Shown here piece after piece: positions 37,496-45,551 of a DNA stretch of 64,000 nucleotides. Position 1 is the stretch's first letter, and each line of letters begins with the position of its first letter. Source of the DNA: an uncultured Clostridia bacterium. GTDB lineage: Bacteria; Bacillota; Clostridia; Christensenellales; UBA1242. The notes beneath the pieces are model-generated. The model was not told the DNA's origin. It saw nothing but the letters and a program-made list of their open reading frames with translations, and did no database searches. The DNA lies in assembly GCA_944381135.1 (NCBI GenBank), contig CALWJY010000001.1, forward strand, positions 26,595 through 90,594. Direction: 5' to 3'. The position numbers were made by a program, and so were the translations under genes.

Positions 37496-37948
37496 TTTTA
37501 AAATCAAGTAAGTCATGGAATTTGCGAAGACTTGCGCGTAAAACTTGAGAAAAGATAAAAAGACAAAACAACAAAATTGAAAATATAAAAAACAAATAAA
37601 TAAAAAATTAAATTAAATTTAAAAACGATTTAATAGAAACAAAAATTAACATAAATTAAAAAAGATTAATAAAAAATTAATAAAAATTAATAAAATTTAA
37701 ATTCTAAATAAAAATATTAATAACTTTATTTTAAACAATTAATCATTCGACAAATTCTGACAAAAAAATGATTGAATCAAAATTATTAATATAGAAAAAA
37801 ATTAGTTTAAAAATTAATTTAAAACTAAAAATTGAAAATTATTAAAAATAAATAATTTAATTATATTTTGAATTTTTGAATATATTAAATATGAATTTTA
37901 TCATTGTTTTTTTAATTGGAAAAATTTCAATATGTTGGAGGTGAAACG
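37496..37948. other. Extremely AT-rich non-coding gap between murE and mraY
   Basis: Positions about 37550-37915 are roughly 90% A/T, far below the surrounding GC, and rich in near-repeats of AATTAATAAAAATTAA. No ORF is credible. It occupies the place of murF in the usual dcw order. The end (37931-37948) holds the mraY site TTGGAGGTGAAACG. Confidence 0.7.
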
Positions 37949-38914
37949 ATGACTGTCAAATTTCTGCTTTGTGGGCTGTGCTGTTTGATTTTTGCAAGTC
38001 TAATTTCTCCGGTTGTGCTTTGGTTTTGCAAAAAGATGCATGCTTCACAAAGCATTTTGCACTATGTGGACAAGCACGCGTCAAAAGAGGGAACTCCAAC
38101 CATGGGTGGATTTATTTTCATTTTGACCCTAATCTTCTCATGTTTCTTTATGTTTTCCGAAAATTCATTTTTGGCATGGTTTGCGCTTGCAGTTACGCTT
38201 GCTTATGCTCTTTTGGGTTTTCTTGATGATTTTCTGAAAGTGCACTATCATCACAACGAGGGTTTGAAGCCATATCAAAAAATCATTGGACAAGTTGGCA
38301 TTGCAGTGATTGTTGCTGTTTTTCTTTTTCTGTCCGAACGGACAGCCCTCACATTTTTCAATCTTCAATTCGACATTGGATGGGGTGTCATTCCGCTTGT
38401 CATTTTGGTGCTTGTGGCAACAGTAAACAGTGTCAATTTGACAGATGGGCTTGATGGGCTTGCTGGTGTGGTGAGTTTTGTTTATGTGCTTGTGTTTGGG
38501 GTGATTTTGGCGCTTGTTGGAACAGTTGAGATGTCAAACATGGCAATGCTGTGTTTTGGTTTGTGTGGCGGAATTTTGGGATTTTTGATGTTCAATTGTT
38601 TTCCCGCAAAAATTTTTATGGGCGACACTGGCTCGTTGGCGCTTGGAGGATTTATTGGCGTGATTGCAGTTTTGGGTGGGTTGGAACTTTTGCTTCCAAT
38701 CATGGGGGTTATGTTTGTGCTTTCTGCGCTCTCTGACATAATTCAAGTTTTGCACTATAAACGCACAAAGAGGAGAGTGTTTTTGATGGCACCACTTCAT
38801 CATCATTTTGAGCAAAAAGGCGTGCATGAAAATCGAATTGTTGTCGTATATATGGTTATAACAACAGCGATGTGCATTGGTGTTCTTGCGGGGGTGATTG
38901 CTGTTGGAATTTAG
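37949..38914 (+). CDS. mraY: Phospho-MurNAc-pentapeptide transferase MraY
   Basis: The 321-residue protein has ten membrane helices with the motifs GTPTMGG (about 44), LGFLDDFLKV (about 88), NLTDGLDGLA (about 163) and the histidine motif APLHHHFE near residue 280. It makes lipid I at the membrane. ATG 37949 has GGAGGTG 6-7 nt upstream; the longer frame to 37916 would include this site. Confidence 0.97.
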   Translation: MTVKFLLCGLCCLIFASLISPVVLWFCKKMHASQSILHYVDKHASKEGTPTMGGFIFILTLIFSCFFMFSENSFLAWFALAVTLAYALLGFLDDFLKVHYHHNEGLKPYQKIIGQVGIAVIVAVFLFLSERTALTFFNLQFDIGWGVIPLVILVLVATVNSVNLTDGLDGLAGVVSFVYVLVFGVILALVGTVEMSNMAMLCFGLCGGILGFLMFNCFPAKIFMGDTGSLALGGFIGVIAVLGGLELLLPIMGVMFVLSALSDIIQVLHYKRTKRRVFLMAPLHHHFEQKGVHENRIVVVYMVITTAMCIGVLAGVIAVGI

Positions 38915-38931
38915 CCAAAGGTGCACAAAAC

Positions 38932-40233
38932 ATGAAATTGAAAAACAAAAAAGTTTTGGTTTATGGCATGGGCGACAGCGGACGAGCCGTCATCAAACTT
39001 CTTCACAAGTTGAATGCCTATGTCAGTTTTTATGATGACGATGTGAAATTTTATGACCAAATTGGCTTCGAACGCCGTCCTGAAGATGTTGATTGGGATT
39101 TGGTTGTGATAAGCCCGGGCATAAAGTGTCTTGGAAATCCACTTTTGAAGGTTTTTGATGAGAGAAAAATTCCGGTGATTTCAGAACTTGATTTGGCATA
39201 TCTTCAAAGCAAAGGCAAGATTGTGGCAATCACAGGGACAAACGGCAAAACAACCGTCAGCATGCTGACACATCGCATTCTCAAAATGGCAGGATTTGAA
39301 ACTTTTTTGTGTGGCAACATTGGGCTTCCGTTTTCATCAATATGCCAACAGACCAACAAAAACAGCATAACCGTGTGCGAGGTTTCCAACTTTCAACTTG
39401 AGCGAAGTGTTTTCTTTCGTGCAAATGTTTCGTGCATCTTGAATGTTCGGCCTGACCATTTGGACAGGCATGAAAGTTTTGCCGAATATGTGCGAGTAAA
39501 GGCTAAAATCGCACAAAATCTTAGGCGAAAAGATGTTTTGATTTTAAATTTGAATGACGAGCAAGCACGTAAATTGGTTTTGCATAAAAATTTTCTTTTT
39601 TTCTCAAAAAATCGTCTCAAAAAAGGCGTTTATGTTTGGAAAAATCAGATTTTTGTCAACAAAAAAAGTGTTTTAAACCTTTCGGATGTTAATCTTGCGG
39701 GACAGAAGAATTTGGAAAATGTTTTGGCAAGTGTGGCAATGGCATCTCGCTTTGGTGTCGAAAAAGGTGTTTATGAAAAAGCAATCAAGTCTTTTTCACC
39801 GCCGGCACATCGAATGGAGGTTGTCGGCAAAATGAACGGTGTCACTTTTGTTGACGACAGCAAAGCCACAAATGTTGCTTCAACCGTTGCTTGTGTTGAG
39901 GCTTTTGGGGATAAACCAATTTGGCTTTTGCTTGGCGGGCTGGGCAAAGAAATTGCCTATGACGAAATTTTTGACTTAAAGCCAAACATAAAAAGGGTTG
40001 TTTGTTTTGGGCAAGAAGGAAATAATATGGCAAATTGTGCGAAAAAGCATGGCTGTGATTGTGCGATTTTTGATAAATTTGATGACGCAGTCAATTTTTG
40101 CATTGAAAATGCGCAAGAAGGTGATTTTGTTTTGCTTTCGCCAGCATGTGCAAGTTTTGATGAATTTTCAAGTTATGCCGAGCGCGGTGAAAGGTTTAAA
40201 TCTTTGATTTTGAGGCGCGCCGATGAAAATTGA
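38932..40233 (+). CDS. murD: UDP-MurNAc-L-Ala:D-Glu ligase MurD
   Basis: The 433-residue Mur ligase has VLVYGMGDSGRA at the N-terminus, AITGTNGKTTVSML near residue 100, NVRPDHLDRH near 175 and the C-terminal LLSPACASFDEFSSYAERGE. It adds D-Glu to UDP-MurNAc-L-Ala. The start has AAAGGTG 8-10 nt upstream. The end overlaps ftsW by 11 bp. Confidence 0.96.
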   Translation: MKLKNKKVLVYGMGDSGRAVIKLLHKLNAYVSFYDDDVKFYDQIGFERRPEDVDWDLVVISPGIKCLGNPLLKVFDERKIPVISELDLAYLQSKGKIVAITGTNGKTTVSMLTHRILKMAGFETFLCGNIGLPFSSICQQTNKNSITVCEVSNFQLERSVFFRANVSCILNVRPDHLDRHESFAEYVRVKAKIAQNLRRKDVLILNLNDEQARKLVLHKNFLFFSKNRLKKGVYVWKNQIFVNKKSVLNLSDVNLAGQKNLENVLASVAMASRFGVEKGVYEKAIKSFSPPAHRMEVVGKMNGVTFVDDSKATNVASTVACVEAFGDKPIWLLLGGLGKEIAYDEIFDLKPNIKRVVCFGQEGNNMANCAKKHGCDCAIFDKFDDAVNFCIENAQEGDFVLLSPACASFDEFSSYAERGERFKSLILRRADEN

Positions 40234-41683
40234 TTTGAAATGGAAAAAAGCATCAACCAAAAACGATGTGCAAATCACAGATGAAATTGGCAAAGAAAAA
40301 GTGGAAGAGAATTTGAAAGGAAATGCAATTTATAAAACAAAACAAAAATTGAAGAATGAACGAAAATCGACTGAATTTGGTCAAATTTTTGCCAAGAAAT
40401 TTGCCAAGCAAAAAGAAAGAGTTTCAAAGCCTGAAGTTGTGCAAAAGACAAAGAAAAAAAGAGAAATAAGAGAAATAAGTTTTCTTGAAAATGCAAAATT
40501 GAGAAAATTTTTCAGTGTGTTTTCCAAGCGAGAATGGCTTGTGATTTTTCTTGTACTGTTGCTTGTTGGCTTTGGGTGTTTGATGGTTTACAGCGCAAGT
40601 TCCTATTCGGCGGGATATCGCTATGGCAACGAATATTTCTTCCTTTTTAAGCAAATTTTTGGCGTTGTGCTTGGAATTTTTGCCATGTTTTTTCTCGCTT
40701 TTGTGGACTATCACATTTTGAAGCGGTTTAAATATTGGATTTTGGCTGTCAGTGTGATTTTGCTGATTTTGGTTTTTGTACCGGGTTTTGGCGTGCAAAG
40801 TTATGGCGCAAACCGTTGGGTGAACATTCTGGGAATTTCCATTCAACCATCAGAAATTGCCAAATTTGCATTGGTGTTATTTTTGGCGTGCTATCTTTCC
40901 GAACAGCATGACAAAATCAAGACATTTAAAGGACTAATTCCTCCGCTTTTGATTGCGGGGCTTTTGTGCCTTTTGGTCATCATTGAGCCAAGCATGAGTG
41001 TGACAATGTGTTTGGGATGTGTGACACTTTTCATGCTTATTGTTGGAGGCATGAGCAAAAAACACACAATCATGTTTTCTTCGGTTGCTGTTGCTGCTGT
41101 TCCTCTTCTCATCATTGCAGAGCCATATCGCTTAAAACGCCTTTTTGCATTTCTTGACCCTTGGGCATCGCCACAAGGTGAGGGTTTTCAACTCATCCAA
41201 TCGCTGTATGGGCTTGGCAATGGTGGCTGGTTTGGTGTGGGACTTTTTCAGTCGCGCCAAAAATATCTCTTTTTGCCGTTTGCAGAATCGGACTTCATTT
41301 TTTCAATCATAGGGGAAGAGCTGGGGTATGTTGGGTGCCTCTGCTTGATGACGGTCTATTTTGTTTTGATTTATCAACTTTTCAAAATTGGACTTAACGC
41401 AAAAGACCGTTTTGGCTGTTTGCTTTCTTGCGGAGTTGCAATCGTGATTGCTGTGCAAATGCTTTTGAACATTGCGGTTGTGACGGGTTCAATTCCGCCA
41501 ACGGGACTTCCACTCCCATTCATTTCAAGCGGTGGAACATCTGTTGCTGTTTTCATGGCAGGCGTAGGCGTGGCATTAAGTGTTTCAAGGCAAAGCAGAA
41601 AAAAGGAGAAAGAAACTTCAAATTTTGTGACACAGTTTTGGAAAAGAAAGAAAATTTTTTCAAGCAGAAGCAACACATTTTGA
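40223..41683 (+). CDS. ftsW: SEDS-family peptidoglycan polymerase FtsW, with long N-terminal extension
   Basis: The 486-residue protein has ten membrane helices with the SEDS motifs YSASSY, GANRW, QPSEIAKFALV, DPWASPQGEGFQL and the end GLPLPFISSGGTS. It polymerises lipid II at the division site with a class B PBP. About 95 residues of Lys/Glu-rich cytoplasmic sequence precede the first helix, which is longer than usual. GAGG lies 7 nt before the ATG. murG, expected next, is absent. Confidence 0.94.
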   Translation: MKIDLKWKKASTKNDVQITDEIGKEKVEENLKGNAIYKTKQKLKNERKSTEFGQIFAKKFAKQKERVSKPEVVQKTKKKREIREISFLENAKLRKFFSVFSKREWLVIFLVLLLVGFGCLMVYSASSYSAGYRYGNEYFFLFKQIFGVVLGIFAMFFLAFVDYHILKRFKYWILAVSVILLILVFVPGFGVQSYGANRWVNILGISIQPSEIAKFALVLFLACYLSEQHDKIKTFKGLIPPLLIAGLLCLLVIIEPSMSVTMCLGCVTLFMLIVGGMSKKHTIMFSSVAVAAVPLLIIAEPYRLKRLFAFLDPWASPQGEGFQLIQSLYGLGNGGWFGVGLFQSRQKYLFLPFAESDFIFSIIGEELGYVGCLCLMTVYFVLIYQLFKIGLNAKDRFGCLLSCGVAIVIAVQMLLNIAVVTGSIPPTGLPLPFISSGGTSVAVFMAGVGVALSVSRQSRKKEKETSNFVTQFWKRKKIFSSRSNTF

Positions 41684-41733
41684 TTGACTTCGCTTGAAAA
41701 TGTTTTTAAAATAAAAAACATAGGAGAAAATTT

Positions 41734-41994
41734 ATGAATGAATATCTCTATGCTTTAAATCTGAAAAATGAATTGGAAAAGTTTAAGAGTGAAAGAATGC
41801 AATGTGATAAGAACTATATTTGCGTTTTTCAATACATTAATCTTGAAATATTGAAAAAAAAGATTTTGGATGTCGGTTTGTTTATGAAAATTTGTCGAAA
41901 GTTTGGGCTTAAGGCTGATTATCCACAAAATCTTGAAGAGTGTTTAAAAGAAGAATATGAGGGCAAAAACTTGATTGCTTTGGTGCTTTATTGA
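41734..41994 (+). CDS. Hypothetical 86-residue protein
   Basis: This is supported by AGGAG 7 nt before the ATG and by its place 50 bp after ftsW on the same strand. The product is soluble and mixed-charge (MNEYLYALNLKNELEKFKSE...), with three Cys and no motif I recognise. Function unknown. Confidence 0.6.
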   Translation: MNEYLYALNLKNELEKFKSERMQCDKNYICVFQYINLEILKKKILDVGLFMKICRKFGLKADYPQNLEECLKEEYEGKNLIALVLY

Positions 41995-42078
41995 TTTCAA
42001 AACGTTAATTAAAAGATTTAAAAATTCACAAAAATTGCAGAAAAATTGGAAAAAACTGCACGAAAATGTGGAATTTGT

Positions 42079-42107
42079 TTTGTATAAATTTAGTTTTGTG
42101 CTAAACT
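42079..42107 (+). promoter_or_regulatory. Promoter of the SGNH lipoprotein gene
   Basis: An extended -10, TG-C-TAAACT (TAAACT 42102-42107), with a weak -35 TTTGTA (42079-42084) at 17 bp. A normal ribosome binding site, CGGAGG, follows at about 42120. Confidence 0.45.
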
Positions 42108-42131
42108 ATTTATATATTTCGGAGGTATGAT

Positions 42132-44567
42132 ATGAAAGAAAAAATCAAAAAAATTGGGAGGGGGAATTTAAGGCTTTTTAGCGTAATTTTGCTTGTCATA
42201 ACATTCCTTCTTCCAATTTTCCTGACAGGATGTGGAGAAAACACTGGTGTCGAATGGTTTTCTGGCACAGAATCACCAAACATTTCTTTTGGAAAAATTG
42301 GAGATTTCTATCTTGATGAAGACGACCACATCATATATAAATTCACTGACAATGGCTGGGTGATGATTGGCCAACTTCAAACTGGTGAAAGCCAAGACGG
42401 ACAGGATGGACAAGACGGAGAGGACGGAACTTCTTTCTTGAGTGGAAATGGTGCACCTGCAAACACGCTCGGAAAAAATGAAGATTTATATTTGAACATC
42501 TCTACATATGATTTATATAAAAAGACAAATGGAAGTTGGTCTTTGATTGGAAACATCAAAGGCGCTGACGGAAGTGATGGACAAGACGGCTCTGATGGCT
42601 CTGACGGACAGCAAGGCGAACCGGGAACACCTGGGCAAGATGGAGCAACCATTCTTTCTGGCGCACTTGACCCAACAACCGAACAGGGAAAAGATGGTGA
42701 CCTCTATTTCAACACCATGTCAAGTGACCTTTTCCAAAAAGTAGATGGAGTTTGGACAAAGATTGCAAACATTCGTGGTGAGGCTGGAGAAGACGGAATC
42801 ACACCACACATCGGTGAGAATGGCAACTGGTGGGTTGGAGATGAGGACACAGGCTATTCCGCAGTTGGCGAGAATGGCGAAAGTTCCACCGTTTCAGTTG
42901 ACGAAGATGGCTATTTGATTATTGACGGTGACAACACAGGCTATAACCTCAACCTCACATCTCAAGAACTCTATGAAAATTTGCAAGGAATCATTGAATA
43001 TGATGATGGTGGTGTGACAGGCTTCAGTGTGGATTATGAATCAGTGGCTGGATATGAGTATCTCAACCAATGGGAATACACAACAAGCGTATTCAGTGGT
43101 TGGGCTGGACTTATTGGAAATCCTGAAACAATTAACGCAATCAAATTCAGAGTGCGTGCAAGAGAGACTGCCATAACGCAAATTGGTGTTGCTTTGGCAG
43201 AAAACGATAGAAACGGAACTCTTGTTGCACAAGGGATTTTGGAAGTGAATGTCCAACCATATGAGGAAGCAGACATCATCTGGCAACTTGACGAAACAAT
43301 TGTAAATGATGGAAATTTAAACTACTTTTTTGGATATTCATGCGACGCTTATGTTGACAAGTTTGGTCTGTGCAGTGCAAACACAATTCCAGAAGATCTT
43401 GTTTCAGGAGAAACTATGACTCGCTATGCTATGAATGGTCGAATTTTGACAGATTTCACAAGTGATTGGAGTCCAACAGAAACAGGTCAGGGCTATGCAT
43501 ATGCCTATATCCCTGTTCAAGTTGGACATATCACAGGCACATTTAAACTTGCCGACATTGTGATTCAAGAAATTTTGGATATGGTGAATGTTGAAGAAGA
43601 ACTCTATCAAAACACCGATTTTGTGCTTCCATCCACCATTTATGGTTATGTTGGACAGAAAATGCAAATCTATTTCCGAAACATCATTGCATACGATTTG
43701 GATGATGTCTATGTGAGAGTGGATTCCACAAACGGAAATCAATATTCAGACCGCTGGGAATACACTCCTGAAACTGCTGAAACATTCAATTTGACAATTG
43801 AACTCTATTCAAAAAATTGGACATTGCTTTCTTCAGAAACTTTTGAAGTTGTGGTCAAGGACACCACTTCTCAAGCATCAGCAACAGCACTTGTGATTGG
43901 TGACAGCACTGTTCAGGCTGGGACTGAAACACAACAGATGTTGACACTATCTGGAAGTGATGAACAATTCGACCTCACATTGATTGGAACTCGCGGAGAT
44001 GGCGAAAATAAACATGAAGGAAGAGGTGGCTGGACTGCAAGTGGTTATGTCACAAACGCTTCAAGTGGAGACCAAACAAACCCATTCTATAACGCCGAAA
44101 CACAGACTTTTGACTTTTCATATTATATGACGCAAAATGGCTATGATACTGAGGGTGTGGATGTGGTGTTCATTCAACTTGGAATCAATGACATTTTTGG
44201 CAGAGTAAACAATTTGGATGAGGGAATCCAAACTTTCATTGACAATATGAAAATTATGATTGAAAGTATCCATGAATATGACTCCACAATCAAAATTGTC
44301 ATCAATCTTATCATTCCATGTGACCAAAATCAAGATTCATACACAGAACCATATGGAAACCAGGCTGCTTGGCTTTTCATGAGAAATATGTATAAAGCAA
44401 ATCAAGCACTTCTTTCAACCTTTGCAGACCAGGAAAATGTCTATCTTTCATGGTATAACGCAGCACTTGATGCTGTCAACAACCAAGGCGGAAATGTTCA
44501 TCCATCAACTGATGGCTATAATCAACTTGGCACACAGATGTATTATTTCTTCAAGGCAATTCTGTGA
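42132..44567 (+). CDS. Secreted lipoprotein with collagen-like linkers and C-terminal SGNH hydrolase
   Basis: The 811-residue protein has a signal peptide ending in the lipobox LTGC (Cys about residue 35). Three similar modules of about 48 residues follow (about 36-85, 103-150, 178-226; pattern SG....GK.GDLY...DLY.K.NG.W..IG), joined by Gly-x-x linkers such as GQDGQDGEDG. A middle region of about 330 residues is unassigned. The last 225 residues are an SGNH/GDSL esterase: IGDSTVQ (Ser about 590), a glycine in GRGGW, LGIND (Asn about 684) and NVHPS (His about 789). The enzyme probably removes ester groups from surface or dietary glycans; the substrate is unknown. Confidence 0.85.
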   Translation: MKEKIKKIGRGNLRLFSVILLVITFLLPIFLTGCGENTGVEWFSGTESPNISFGKIGDFYLDEDDHIIYKFTDNGWVMIGQLQTGESQDGQDGQDGEDGTSFLSGNGAPANTLGKNEDLYLNISTYDLYKKTNGSWSLIGNIKGADGSDGQDGSDGSDGQQGEPGTPGQDGATILSGALDPTTEQGKDGDLYFNTMSSDLFQKVDGVWTKIANIRGEAGEDGITPHIGENGNWWVGDEDTGYSAVGENGESSTVSVDEDGYLIIDGDNTGYNLNLTSQELYENLQGIIEYDDGGVTGFSVDYESVAGYEYLNQWEYTTSVFSGWAGLIGNPETINAIKFRVRARETAITQIGVALAENDRNGTLVAQGILEVNVQPYEEADIIWQLDETIVNDGNLNYFFGYSCDAYVDKFGLCSANTIPEDLVSGETMTRYAMNGRILTDFTSDWSPTETGQGYAYAYIPVQVGHITGTFKLADIVIQEILDMVNVEEELYQNTDFVLPSTIYGYVGQKMQIYFRNIIAYDLDDVYVRVDSTNGNQYSDRWEYTPETAETFNLTIELYSKNWTLLSSETFEVVVKDTTSQASATALVIGDSTVQAGTETQQMLTLSGSDEQFDLTLIGTRGDGENKHEGRGGWTASGYVTNASSGDQTNPFYNAETQTFDFSYYMTQNGYDTEGVDVVFIQLGINDIFGRVNNLDEGIQTFIDNMKIMIESIHEYDSTIKIVINLIIPCDQNQDSYTEPYGNQAAWLFMRNMYKANQALLSTFADQENVYLSWYNAALDAVNNQGGNVHPSTDGYNQLGTQMYYFFKAIL

Positions 44568-44603
44568 TGTTGCTCTCTTTGAGATTTATTTGACATAAAA
44601 AAT

Positions 44604-44636
44604 AAAAAATGGCTTAAAAAATTAAGCCATTTTTTG
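44604..44636 (+). terminator. Terminator after the SGNH lipoprotein gene
   Basis: AAAAATGGCTTAA pairs with TTAAGCCATTTTT, ending in T-rich sequence. Symmetry lets it serve the convergent alkD too, though alkD ends 120 bp away. Confidence 0.85.
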
Positions 44637-44756
44637 TTTGTTTAAGTTTTTTGCTTTTTAAAATTTTTTATTTAACATTTTGGAATTGTTTATTTGTTAT
44701 TTATTATGTTTAACTTCTTTAAGAGTTTTTAATTTGATTTTTTTCTTTAATAAGTT

Positions 44757-45431
44757 TTAATTTAAATTTTCATTTTGCTTTATGCGAAGTGTTGCAAGTT
44801 CGTCCTTTTGTGGTTGGCTGACGCGGAAACTTTCGCGCGCTTTGGAAATTGCTCTGTTTCGTATGAAAGGGTCTTTTTCTTCCGAAATAAACTTCTTTGC
44901 TTTCTCAAAATTGATTGCACAAAGTTCTGCCAAAAGCCATGCTATTGCCATTTTGACATAGTAGCCTTGTGCGGTGATTTTTCGGATGTTTTTCAAAATT
45001 TCATCCACCTTGTCAGTTTTGAGAAAAAAGCGCATAAGTCCAACAATGCCGACACGGACATAAAATTCGCGCTCGTCTGCAAGCAAACTTGTGAGAAATT
45101 GATATGATTTTTCGCCCGTCATCTTCTTTAGGGAGGTGACAATGCAATCACAAGTGCTCCAATTGTCGATGTATGGCAAAACGTTTTGCAGATATTCCAA
45201 CTGCTCATCCTCACTTTTGATGTTTCCAGCCGAAAAACCATAAAGCAAAATTTCTTCGTAAGTTGGATTTGCTTCCAAGTCGATATATTCCGGCTCAATT
45301 TCCTTGGCAAACTTGCGCAATTTCGGAATGCGAACACCAACAATTGCATACTTTGTTGTGACAAACTTTTTGTTGAACTGAGCATATCCAAAATCGGCAT
45401 TTTCGTTTAAAAATTTTCGAATGTTAATCAT
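44757..45431 (-). CDS. DNA alkylation repair protein, AlkD-like HEAT-repeat glycosylase
   Basis: The 224-residue all-helical protein has GVRIPKLRKFAKEI near residue 33, NWSTCDCIV near residue 90 (the W and D of the AlkD family) and the end DPFIRNRAISKARES. AlkD removes alkylated bases from DNA without flipping. The start has AGAG-type sites upstream. It stands alone, 120 bp from the ABC operon end. Confidence 0.85.
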   Translation of the reverse strand: MINIRKFLNENADFGYAQFNKKFVTTKYAIVGVRIPKLRKFAKEIEPEYIDLEANPTYEEILLYGFSAGNIKSEDEQLEYLQNVLPYIDNWSTCDCIVTSLKKMTGEKSYQFLTSLLADEREFYVRVGIVGLMRFFLKTDKVDEILKNIRKITAQGYYVKMAIAWLLAELCAINFEKAKKFISEEKDPFIRNRAISKARESFRVSQPQKDELATLRIKQNENLN

Positions 45432-45532
45432 ATTTTCTCTCTTTGAAATTTAGTGTTTTTGTTTTCATGTATGCAGAAAAAATTTTGAAAAATGCTGATG
45501 GTGGTATGGGGGTGTTTTAAAATAATTTGTTT

Positions 45533-45551
45533 AAAAAGTGGCAGTGCCACC
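45533..45551 (-). terminator. Short hairpin terminator at the ABC gene stop
   Basis: On the minus strand GTGGC-act-GCCAC (45550-45538) is followed by TTTTT. It directly abuts the stop codon (45553-45551). The same GTGGCANTGCCAC palindrome occurs in the repeats at 14967 and 15160. Confidence 0.65.

Noticed and set aside
42377-42652. Pro/Ser/Cys-rich minus-strand frame
   Set aside because: Exact antisense of the Gly-Asp-Gln collagen-like linkers.
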